NCBI GenBank assembly: GCA_024362935.1
Contig: JANCRA010000016.1
Span: 18,645,165 to 18,709,164 of the forward strand
Origin: Setophaga petechia
Lineage: Eukaryota > Chordata > Aves > Passeriformes > Parulidae
Direction: 5' to 3'
Length of the DNA stretch: 64,000 bases
Translations under genes and position numbers: made by a program
Part shown: positions 26,880 through 38,800 of the stretch, piece after piece
Numbering within the stretch: position 1 is the stretch's first letter
Layout: the number at the start of each line of letters is the position of its first letter
The notes under the pieces: model-generated
Database searches by the model: none
Seen by the model: only the letters and a program-made list of their open reading frames with translations
What the model was told of the DNA's origin: nothing

Positions 26880-29800
26880 GTGAGTGCCACGGGGCTGCTT
26901 GTGCCCTGACAGCATCACGGGGGAGTTGGGCAGTCCCTTCCCTCCCGTGTCCCTGCTGTGGTGTTCTTTGGCGTGTCCTGGGCTTTCCTGCCACCAGTTG
27001 GGTGGTCAGGACAGAGGAGCCGTGTGAGAGCAGTCCATAATCCGTCCAGTAAAGGGAGTAATGGGCCAATACTTGCATCAGCCCCGTGTGTTGCGTTATC
27101 CCTTTGCCCAGACAGCAGGCGAAAATCTAAGCTGCCATTTCTCTGCCCTTCGACAAGAGCTGACTTGTTTTGGAGGTGCCAGGGGAAAGGCCATGCCAGC
27201 CGGCAGGGGAATTCGACAGAGTTGACTTCATTTTTGCTTGGCAACCCGCAGGTCTGTCACAAAAACACTCAAACCCTGGGAGGTGGCAGAAATCTCCTGC
27301 TGGATTAAAAAACCCCAGTGGAGCTCTCAAAATCGACTCAGTGGGAGATCAGCCTCTTGGCTCTCTTGCCAAGCCAATCCAATCTTTTTTTTCCACTGGA
27401 GCTCATCTCATCCGTGCACAGCTTGGTTTGCTTTCCCAGGTCCTTTGATGGGTTTTTGTTGCTCTTGGGGCTCTGCCAAGGAATGCAGGGATGAATAGGT
27501 GGCTCAGTGGCCCATGGCAAGCGCTGGAACTTGGCCTTCCCTCTAGCCTGAGTAGGATGCTGGAGGTTTCTGCCTTGGGAGGCACGGGGTGAGCCCCTTG
27601 TGTTTGTGTCTGGAAGCAGAAACAGTCCAGAAGCACAAAGGTGAGAGAGAGCAGTGGTGGTGGAGGCTGGTTGTTGGGTTGTCTCAGCCAGGTATCCATG
27701 TGCTCCACTTGGACATCTGCTCCCACTCTTCCATTGCAGTTCTGTGCAGAGAATGAAGCTGTTGGCCTTTATCCCAGCCACTCCTCACTGACACTCTGTT
27801 ATTGGGGATGGAAGCTGAGCTGAAATCTCCTTTCCCATTATCTGCTTCCAGTGAGGTTCTCTTCTTGTCCCATGCTTTGTGGAGGTGGGGGTGGGCCCAG
27901 TTTGCCTTTTCTCTCTTCCTACTGGCAAACTGGTTTTGAAACCATGGTTGGCACAGGACCAAGTGCTGCAGTGGCTGCTGATGTGAGCACCAAAGTTGTT
28001 CCCCTTGGAAAAAGCATATTGAGAAATAGCACCTGAGCTGTTTGGGAAGAGAACAGTGGATGGACCATGCCAGGGAAGACTGGGGTGTCTATCTTGGGAT
28101 GGGGACCTTGGCACTCTTCTCCTTTACCATCCATTCCATATGGAAAAAAAATCACCCTGGTTGAGGCAGCTGGGAGCTGTAAGTGTGTTTTTTCTGCTGC
28201 TCCAAAGCAGAAAGATGTCACATGTAAGACCTGTGAGAAGAAACACAAAACAGGAGAGTTCAGAAGTCCTGCTCTGCATATCCCAGGGCCAGGGGATCTG
28301 CAGGGTGGATCTGCTCCAAAGAAATCTTTGGAAGGTCTGCACTCATCTACCACCTCCCCAGCACTGCGTGATCAATGTCTCCAAGAGCCTGGTCACTTTG
28401 TAGGATACACCACCTTCAGCTGGGGAAACTGAGGCACAGCTGGGCTGGGTTTTGGGAGACACAGCAACACAGAGGAACATTAGCACCCTTAACTTGTGGG
28501 GCTCCCCCATCTCCCCAGCCCCATCAGCCTACTGTCCTGCTGTGACTTCCCTCAACCCAAAAGCTCTGGAGCTGCAGAGTTCCCTGAAGATCCCAGGACT
28601 GCTGGAGAGCCCCATGGGCAGCAGCAAAGCTGAGGAGAGCCTGGACCTTGTAGGGTGGTTTTGGGTGGAAATCAGAAGGAGGGTCACAGTGGCCATGCCA
28701 GGATGGATGAACTGAGCATCCCTGAGGCAGGGAGCACAGAAACATCCCTCCCTGCCGGTTCCTGGTTGAGAGGCCTTGCCATGGGAGTGGTTGCTGTTCT
28801 TTTCTCCTGCTCCTCATCCCACCGTGGAGCTCCATGCCTGCCCCTCACTTCTGCAGCCACCATTTCAGAGCATGCCTTGGAGGTGTCCTGTGATTTCCCA
28901 CAGCCCAGACATTTTTAGTCTGTGGTAATTTAGTGAACTTGGACAGAGATGCTTCTCTGCCAGCTCTGATGGTTGCCACTGTTGGGAGCAAGGATTTCAC
29001 ATCCAGTCCTGCACAAAAAGCCCTGATAGTGCCTTTGGTCTCTTTGGGTCCGCTGTGTACCTTGGCTCCAGTCACACAGCATCTCTCATCCTTGACTGTA
29101 AAGGCAGGGGAAAGCCAGCCCTGGTTTTGCCTGGCATCTCTCCCCTGCCTTCCCCTTGTCAAAGATGGAGTCAAGGGTGGTGCTGGATCTGGCTGTTGGA
29201 AGCTGGAGCTTGTGAAATGTTCAGGGATGCAGCAGCCATCTCCCCTTACCCAAAGGATACAGAGGAGAAAGCTACACCAAGGGCACGTCTGCAAAGTCAG
29301 ATGAGTTGCTTCCAGCATCTGGAGACTCTCCTCAATATCTCCAGAGGGATCAATTTCTCCCCTTGCTCCTTGGGATGTAGCGGCCTCACTGGACTGCTTG
29401 GAAGGACCCCAGAGCAGTGGAGCAGCTCTTGGCTTGAATCAAGTTTATAATCACTGAACTGAGGAATGGTTTAGTTTGAAAGGGACCTTAAAGCCCAGTT
29501 CATTCCATCCCCTGCCGTGGAACCAGTTCATTCCACCCCCATCTTCCAAGTCCCATCCAACCTGGCCCTGAACACTTTTAGGGATGAGGCAGCCAGAGCT
29601 TCTCTGAGAAACTTGTTCCAGGGCCTCACTATCCTGCCAGAAGGGAATTTTTTTCCTAATATCCAATCTAAATCTCCCCTCTTACAGCTAAAGCCATTAC
29701 TCTTTGGCCTGTCACTTCTTGGCCTTGCAAAAAGTCCCTCTTCAGCATTCTTTTAGAGATCCCCTTCAGGCTCTGGAAGGGACTCGTAAGATCTCCCTGA

Positions 29801-32800
29801 AGCCAGCCTGCTCCTCTCCATGTGGGTCTGTAAAATCATGGAGAAAAGCTTCTAAAGCCAAAGCCAAAGCCTGGCAATGCTTGGAAGGATAAGTTGGGCA
29901 AGGACAAGTCCATCTGAGATGGGAGGGTGAAGCTCCAGTGAACCTGATGATGTCCTTCCTTCCCTGAACCAACTTTGTCCTCATCTCCCACTAGAAAATC
30001 TGCCATGAGTCCATGAGCCTTGCCAAAGGCATCCCAGAGGGCTCCTAGCCATCTGGCTCTGGGCTGGGTCCACCTTCTCCTCCACCATTCCAGGCTGGTG
30101 TTGGCCCATGGTCTGGTCTAGCACTGTTACTGATGCTCTCACTGTCCCTTTGCTGAGCCTGGCTTGCACAGGGTTGTGTTTTATCAGGACACTTTCAGTG
30201 GGGAGCAGCTGTCTTGGGAGCTCCCCTGGTGCTGCTGTGGGTAATTCTGATCCTCAGGAACTGAGGAACAGGTTAACTGATGTGATCACACCAGGAAGCA
30301 TTGCTCTCTTGGCCGCCTCACGAGCTGCCAGCTCTCCTCCATCCCCCTCGGTGAAACTGGTGTCACCTGGCTTGGATCATGTCACCTTGTCACCTCCCCA
30401 TGGTGCCACACCAGTGCTGATCCCAGCAAAACAAACACAAACCCTCTGAGCTATGAGGATCATGGTGTGGCAGCACCTGGAAAACATCAGCACACTGGAC
30501 ATCCCTTCCTCCTGCTCCTTGCTGGGGTGTTAGTGGCAGGTTACCCATGGCTCAGATTTCTGTACTGCAGACATTTCGATTGTCCTTTGGCAAACCTCTC
30601 ATGAGGGTATGGTGTGGAGCACAAGCCTGCCCAGGGTTGGCACATGGCAGTGGATGTGTCCTTGCTTGGAGCAGGAGGGAAATGCAATAGACAGGGACAG
30701 AATGGAGAAGATGGGAGAGTGAGAGAAAAGACTTCTCAAATACAATGGATAGTGGCTTAGATGCTCCCTCTGCCAGCTCCCATGGGAGCTGTGAGGTCTC
30801 ATCAGGTCTCATGGACTTACACACCTTGAACTTCTCTTACAGGTGGTACTTCCTTCTCCCAGTCCCTGTCTTTGCCTCCTCCATCAGGTGGTGTGGCTGG
30901 AGCAGGTGTTGCTGGTGGAAATCAAGGCAAACAAGTCATTGAGCCCCTTAGCTGTGGGTTACCCCAGCTGCAGGCTTCCTTCGTGTGTTTGAGTTTCTCC
31001 GAGTTCCTTGATAATCCTTCAGGCCTTCTGGCATTTCCACCAGAATTTTCTTTGTTGGGATGCATTGCTCCTGAATTAAGGGATGATCCTGGGATGTCAC
31101 CCAGCTTCCTTGGGTCCCACTCCCCTCCTGTGCTCTGTCCCATGGCACTCTGTCAAACGGGTTTCTGAAGAGGCTATAGTCCTCTCTCCTGGAGTCCAGG
31201 GCAGTGATCCTTCTGTGTGCTGCAGTCCCTGGAAAGCAGTTGGGTGGCCAGGGACAGTCATGGACCATCTGAGCATCCATCCCTGCATGGTATGATGGGA
31301 TGTTGCTGTCTCCCTCTGAGACAGCAACATTCCCCAGGGAAACCGTGTTCAAATTGCATGTTGAGGTTTGATAGAGGGCACTTCTCTGTGAGAAGACACC
31401 AGAAACTTCCCCCACGTTGGACAAGGTCAGCTAAGGCAGAGCCTATCAGTGATGAGGTCAGGATAATGTATTTAGGAAGGGGAGAAAAAGCAGCCCCCAT
31501 TCCATATCCCCCTGTGCTGTCTCGGGGCAGAAATTGGGAGTAAAGTTGAGCCTGGGAAGAAGCCAGGAAAAAGTGTTTTAAGGTTTGGCTTTATTTGTCA
31601 TTACCCTACTCTGACTTGATCTGTAATAAATTAAATTAGTTTCCCCAGGGTGAGTCTCTTTTGCCCGTGATGGTAATTGGTGAGTGATCTCTCCTCACTG
31701 AGTGAGGTGACAATTATGCTGGACAGCCCTGTGGTGTCTTCTGGCAGGAGCATGGTGGCCATGAACAGCTTTGATGTTGTGTCCCAAAGCCTGGGCACTA
31801 CAGGTCAGGTGGGATCTCTGCACATAGGCTGGGCTTTTGGAAAAGCTGGAGCATCCTGGAAGTAATGCAGCTGGAGGGGAAACAACAAAGATCATTTTAA
31901 AGGTGATGCAGCTGGGGAAGAAATTAATGGAAGAAGGGGCATCCCAAAGCCAGGGCATCCTGGAAGTGATGCAGGTGGAGGAGGAATTAAAGGAGATGTT
32001 CTTGGTTGGGCTTGGGGGATTTGTCTTTGAAAAGGGGTGAATGTGCCCCAGTAGAATGGCTCCTGGTGCCCACAGCACCTTGTCCTCCATCCCACACAAT
32101 GCCAGGATTTTCTCATACGCTGCCTTCCTGAATGGCAACTTTGCACCATCACCAACCCCTAATTTTTCCAGCCAGGATACAACTCTGATGTGAGCACTTG
32201 GTGAGCAGGATGCTGAGTGGTTTGCACCCAGATTTGAGTGATATTGATTCCTTAAGAGCTTCAGAGATGTCTCCTTCCCATGAAACCAGGTGGGATGGGA
32301 GTTACCCAAGTGGGATTCCTTCTGTTCGAGAGCATCGGCGTTCTTGGAGATGTGAAAGCATTACTTCCTCACTGCTGCCCTTGTCATGCCTGCTCATCAT
32401 CCTGCCGTGGGAGGGGGACACAGTGGGTGAAAAAAGCTGCTTAGGATCTATCCTGGGGTTTAAATTGTCCTGGGTTATTGTTGGAGGATTAGGAGGGGAT
32501 TTGGTATGATTGGTTGCAGCGGGTTAAATATAGGCTGGTGTGTATTGGAGGTCTGGTGTTCCAACAGGGAAGGAGACACGGTGCCAGCTCGTTTTGCCCC
32601 TTCCTCTTTCATCTCTCTCTTGTGACTGTGGTGGTCGGGATGAAAAATGCCAGCACTTCTTTCTAATATCACACACGGGCCCTGGGATGCACAAGAGACT
32701 CCAGTGGTTTGCCATGCAATTAACTTCCAGCGGCTCACGTGGCCTTCTCTGCCTTCAGAGGGATTGAACTGGCAGGGAGAGCAGAGGGACTGGGAGGGAT

Positions 32801-35800
32801 GGGGCCTGGGTTAGTGCTGCATGTTCCTCAGTGGCTGCCAGGTCCTTGGGCAGCTCCTGGGAGGATCCCACAGCAGCTCCCCAGAGGTGCCCTGGGGATG
32901 GTGGGGCTGGGTTGGGGTGCAGGAGGCAGCCAGGAGCTTCTTTGGTTTTTAAGGAAAGGGGGACAGGCTCCTGCCTGCCAAAACTGCTGCATTAGGAAGA
33001 ACAGAAGGCCACATTCCATGTGCTCTCTTTGGGATGCCTGGAACCAGCATCCCACTGTTCCCACTGATATTTCCATGCATGGGGCTTTGAGTTCCCAGCA
33101 GTTGGTTTCTCCCTCAGGTTGTCCATCATCACAGCCTGGCCATGTCTTTGTTAAGGCAGGTCCCCAGCACCTTCCTCTGAAGGCAGAGCCCTTTGTCTCT
33201 TGCTCACTGGGATGAGCCAGTTGTGCCTCTTGGCCATGTGCTGGCACCATGTCTTCCCATGATCTGCTCGCAACATTTTCCAGGAGGAAAAGGAGAAAGA
33301 GAAGGTCTGCATTTCATTTCTCTCTCTGAAGGAGCCCCACGTGTCTGGCCTTGGCTCCATGTATTATCCATGCCGAAGCCTGCAGCTGGCTGCTGGCATA
33401 GCACAACGGGGGATGTGGGCTGAGATTTATAAACATGCTTCAGGCACAGCTGCTCCGGGCTCCCTCGGCTCCATCCATCTCCCTGGGCCGTATATCTTGC
33501 TGCACTCATCAACCCTTGCAAATGTGTTCCCGAGTTTTACCTTGCCTGGATAAATGTGCCTGGCACAACAGACTCTGCTCCAGTGATCCGTGGCAAGGAG
33601 GAGACACCACAGTGCTGAGGGGTGCTGTGGAAGACCCCTCTGCCTCCCAGAAGAGGTGCTGAGGGTCCTTGGTCTCGGTGTGGGTGTGAGCCAGGCAGTT
33701 CCTCTTCTGAATTAGTGTGGAAAAGCTGAAACTCTAAGGTTTTCTGAAGGCCCAGTGACTTTGCTCCGTGATGGGAAGATGTGACCCCATGGATGGTTCT
33801 CCAGATGGAAATACAGGGCAGAGGGATTCCCGTGGAGGTGCTGAAGCAGAGTGGCCCAGGGCAACAGAGGATTATTCTGCCAGGATTGGGTTTTCCTGCC
33901 AGGGACAGTCTCCTGGGCAGGAATGCTGGGCTCAGCTTGCCATCTAGTGGCAGTAGCAGCTTTTTCCAGAGAGTCTGAGGTTCATGGCCGTGCTGGTTCA
34001 TAGCCCTGCTGGGGCCTCTGCAGCTCCACTTTGGGGTCCACAGCCTTGCTAGGAGCTTTCTGCATTTTCCCCAGGGTTTTTCCAGTTCTTTCACATTCCC
34101 TACCCTTCCTGAGCACACATAGAGCCAATGTGGATCTTCAGGTCCCCCCTGAAGGGCTGAAATCCCACAGCCCTTTGGGGGTCACTGGGTTTTAACATCC
34201 CATGAAAGTAGGGAATGGGAAGAGAGGTTAGGTGAGACAAGCCAAGGGAAGGGATGAGCTGGGAGTCTCCTATTCCCATCTTGGTGTCCCTCCAGCCCTG
34301 AGCCCAATGTCTTACCTCATCTGAAAGCCCATGACCACTTGTCCACCCTTCTTCAAGTCTAGAGCTAATCTCTTCCTCCTGCCTGTCTTGAGGGGCAGGT
34401 TCCTGGCACCGTGGGATCACATCTGGCCCTGTCTGACCCTTTCCCTTTGCCTTGCAGGGATGCTGGTGGTCAACGTCACCTGGAGGAACAAGACGTACGT
34501 GGGGACACTGCTGGACTGCACGCAGCATGACTGGGCACCTCCCCGGTGAGTGGGTGGGGGGCTCTGGTGGGCTCCTAGTGCTGAGGGCAGATCTGTGCCT
34601 GTATGGCCCTCAAGGCACCTAGGACACTCTGCCCTGTGCCCATGGGGCTGCCACAGGGGTTGGCATCTCCTCCTTGCCCAGCCCAGGTGCTCCCATGGCT
34701 CTTTGCCCCTGCAGGGGACCTCTCTGGTTCCTCTTTATCCGTCAGTGGGGAGAGAAGTCTATGGGATTGGTAATGAGGGGAGTACGGGGGTCCCCACCGT
34801 GCCTTGGGGACAGCACAAGCATGTTCAAATCTCTGTGTCCTCCTCCCTGTAGGTTCTGTGACTCTCCCACCAGTGACCTGGAGATGCGCAACGGCCGGGG
34901 CAGGGGCAAGCGGATGCGCCCCAACAGCAACACGCCGGTCAACGAGACGGCCGCTGCCTCGGACAGCAAGGGCACCAGCAACAGCAGCAAGACCCGGGCG
35001 GGAGCCAACAGCAAGGGCCGCCGGGGCAGCCAGAACTCCTCGGACCACCGCACCCCGCCCGGGGGCACCGCCGAGGACGTGAAGGCCAGCCCCTCCTCCG
35101 TCACCAAGCGCAAGAGCAAACCCCTCTCCGACATGGATCTGAACTCCAGCTCGGAGGACTCCAAGGGCAGCAAGCGCATCCGCACAAACTCAATGGGCTC
35201 GGCCACGGTGCCGCCTGCTGCCGTCAAGGTGGAGCCGGCTGTCCTGGAGCGCAACTGCCCTTCTCCCATCCTCATCGACTGTCCCCACCCCAACTGTAAC
35301 AAGAAGTACAAGCATATCAATGGGCTCAAGTACCACCAGGCCCACGCACACACGGATGACGACAGCAAGCTAGAAGCAGATGTGGATAGTGAGTATGGCG
35401 AGGAGCCCTCCCTGCATGCTGACATCGGGAGCTGCAATGGTGCTGCTGGGACGCAGAAGGGCTCCCTCTCGCCCGCTCGCTCGGCCACCCCCAAGGTGCG
35501 TTTGATGGAGCCACACAGCCCCTCCCCATCCAGCAAGTTCAGCGCCAAGGTGCCCTGCAAGAAGAAGGTGGGTGGGGAAGGGGACACAGACCTGGGTGCT
35601 CTGTCCAATGATGGCTCTGAGGATGGTCCCTCGGTGGCCGATGAGACGAGTAACGATGACTTTGACTCTCTGGAGAAGCGATGCATTGATAAGGACAAGT
35701 CAAAGAAGGCCTCTGGTGCTAAACAGGAGAAGATTCCTTCCAAAAGCTTGAAGTCTGCCAGACCCATTGCACCAGCCATCCCCCCGCAGCCCATTTACAC

Positions 35801-38800
35801 CTTCCAGACTGCCACGCTTACCACAGCCAGCCCCGGCTCCTCCGCTGGCCTTGCCACAACTGTGGTCCAGACCATGCCCAACAGCCCCCAGCTCAAACCC
35901 ATCCAGCCCAAGCCAACAGTGATGGGAGAGCCCTTCGCTGTCAACCCTGCCCTCACCCCTTCCAAGGAGAAGAAGAAGAAAGACAAGAAGAAGAAAGAGC
36001 CCAAAGAGGTGGAAAACCCTTTGACTCCTGGCAAAGCCTGCAGAGCAGAGGAAGGTAAGAGCCCTTTCCGGGGGGAATCCAGTGAGCTGGGGATGAAAGG
36101 AGAGGGGCTGCTGAACGGTTCATCTGACCCCCACCAGAGCCGGCTCGCCAGCATCAAGGCCGAGGCAGATAAAATCTACAGCTTCACTGACAATGCCCCC
36201 AGTCCCTCCATCGGCGGGGCCAGCAGGCTGGAGAACACCAACCCAGCCCAGCCCCTGACCCCACTGCACGTTGTCACCCAGAATGGGGCAGAGGCCAGCT
36301 CGGTGAAGACCAACAGCCCGGCCTACTCGGACATCTCTGATGCTGGGGAGGATGGGGAGGGCAAGCTGGAGAGTGTGAAGGCAAAGGATCCAGAGCAGCT
36401 GGTGAAGGAAGGCGCCAAAAAAGCTCTTTTCCCACCACAACCGCAGAGCAAAGAGTCTCCTTTCTACCAAGGCTTTGAAACCTACTATTCCCCTGGCTAC
36501 CCCCAGGCTAGCCCCGGACCCCTGAACCCCGGCGGGCAGTCTGCAGCCGAGACACAGAGCTTGAAGCTAAAGAAAGACGAGGAGCAGGAGAACCCGGAGG
36601 TGAAAGTGAAGAGTGAAGGCTGTGAAGAGAAGAAGGCAGAGCTCGGCAGTGGCTCCAGCCAGCAGCCCTCAGTCATCCAGCAGCGCCCCAACATGTACAT
36701 GCAGTCCCTCTACTACAACCAGTACGCCTACGTGCCACCCTACGGCTACAGCGAGCAGGGCTACCATGCCCACCTGCTGAGCACCAACCCTGCCTACCGC
36801 CAGCAGTACGAGGAACAGCAGAAGCAGAGGCAGAGCCTGGAGCAGCAGCAGCAGCGAGGGCTGGAGAAGAAGGCAGAGCTGGGCCTGAAAGAGAGGGAGG
36901 CGGCGCTCAAAGAAGAGTGGAAGCAGAAGCCACCCATGCCCCCAACGCTGACCAAAGCCCCAAGCCTCACAGACCTCGTCAAGTCAGGGCTGAGCAAGCC
37001 CAAGGAGCAGGGAGGTCCTGATATGGCCAAATCTGTCATCATCCCCAAGCTGGAGGACTCGTCCAAGCTGTCCAGCAGCCAGGTCGCCGAGGGGCTCAAG
37101 GTGAAGCTGAGTGAGGCTGGTCACCTGGGGAAGGAGACTGCTGAGACGAAGGCTGGCTCCGAGTGCAGCCGGCAAGCGGAGGTGGACCCTGTTCTCTGGT
37201 ACAGACAGGTAATGCCCTGCCCTGTCTGCCAGCCCAGCCTGCCTTGGGTTTGCTCCTGGAGGAAGCCACTCACCGGGCTTTGCTGGGGCCATCACCTCAG
37301 AGAGCACGTGGGGGGACTCCATGAGAGAAAAAGGGTGGGGCTGGGAGGCCACAGATGAGCTAGGGAGAGCCCGGGGAAAGGGAGTGGGGTTTGCTGGTCT
37401 CCTCCAAACCCAGCCTGGATTTGGGACAGGTGGGGTTGTGGGGAGGCAGATGCTCTGGTCGTTGGCTATTCTTGTGGCAAGTGGAGGCTACGAGTGGGCC
37501 AAGGAGAGCCCAGAGAAGGGGAATGGGGTTTGCCAGTCTTCTCCAAACACAGGCTGGTTTTCGGGACAGGCAGGACCAGGGGGAGGCAGCTGTTCTGATG
37601 GCTGGCTGTTCTTGCAGGAAGCTGAGCCCCGGATGTGGACCTACGTGTACCCAGCAAAGTACTCAGACATCAAGACAGAGGATGAGCGGTGGAAAGAGGA
37701 GAGGGACCGAAAGTTGAAGGAAGAAAGAAATCGAAGCAAAGATGCCTCGTCCAAGGAGGACGGGAAGGAAAGCACCAGCTCCGAGTGCAAGCTGACCCCC
37801 ACCGAGGAGGCTCGCATGGTGGGGAAGGACCCCAGGCCCAGTGTCCACGTCCCCGTGTCCTCACCCCTCACGCAGCATCAGTCCTACATCCCGTACATGC
37901 ACGGCTACTCCTACAGCCAGTCGTATGACCCCAACCACCCCAGCTACCGTGCCATGCCCACCGTCATGATGCAGAATTACCCAGGTAGGGAGCTGGGGCC
38001 TTCAGGGGGTGTCCATTCCCAGCTGTCCCTGCTCTCAGGGTGGGGGGGTGGCTGTGGGACATCCTCTCACACACATACAGAGCCACATGCTCCCACTGTG
38101 CTGCCTGAATACTCCAGGTGTCCTGACTGCTCTTCTTCCCCCAGGATCATACCTACCCTCCAGCTATTCCTTCTCTCCATATGGGAGCAAGGCATCCGGC
38201 AGTGATGACAGTGACAAGTCCCGAGCCAGCCCCAGTGTGAGCTGTAAATCCAGCTCGGAGTCCAAGGCCCTGGACATCCTGCAGCAGCATGCCAGCCACT
38301 ACAAGAGCAAATCACCCACGGTGAGCATCAGCAGGGCTCTGGCTTTGCCCAGCTCTGTGGGATAGTCCCTAGATCCTATAATGAGGTGGGAGCAGCTCCG
38401 TTTGTCATGTGGTTTTGCTGTTTCTGCTGCTATGGGGGACCTGCAGCCCTGGATTCCAGCATTACAAATCCTTTGGGATGGACCAGCCAAACCTGTGCCC
38501 GAGTGCTGGGGCATCTCCAGGCCCTGCAGCAACCAGGTGACACTTGTCCTCAGCCCTGGAGCTGGCAGGTGGAATGTGGGGTCTGTCTGCATCCCGTGGC
38601 TCCTCGTAGGCTGAGCTGGGAGACAGGGCATGGACACAGTGAGGAAAGAGTGGTCCTCAGACAGGCCCTGTGTCCTCCACATGGCTTTTGGCCGTCCCAC
38701 CTCATGGCAACCTTTTGGGCAAAGGCAGAGGGAACATCCCAGTGTATGCCCTGGGGTCGCTGGTCATGTCCCTCAGCACGTGTCTGCTTTGTCCTCCCCA

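Larger units (their letters stand above)
26880..34457 (+). other. ZNF609: ZNF609 intron between 226-nt and 88-nt exons
   Basis: 7.6 kb, starting gtgagt and ending ttgcag. It holds a CR1 copy at 29.5 kb, a degenerate triplication at 31850-32000, the 45-nt element at 34101, and non-coding blocks at about 27040-27330 and 33360-33570 with CpG retention and TAAT or TTTATAAAC motifs. No coding exon is recognised. Confidence 0.85.

Noticed and set aside
34674..37358. A single 894-codon open frame
   Set aside because: It is the large ZNF609 exon plus flanking intron read through. The true exon limits are set by splice sites at 34853 and 37208 and by agreement with mammalian protein.
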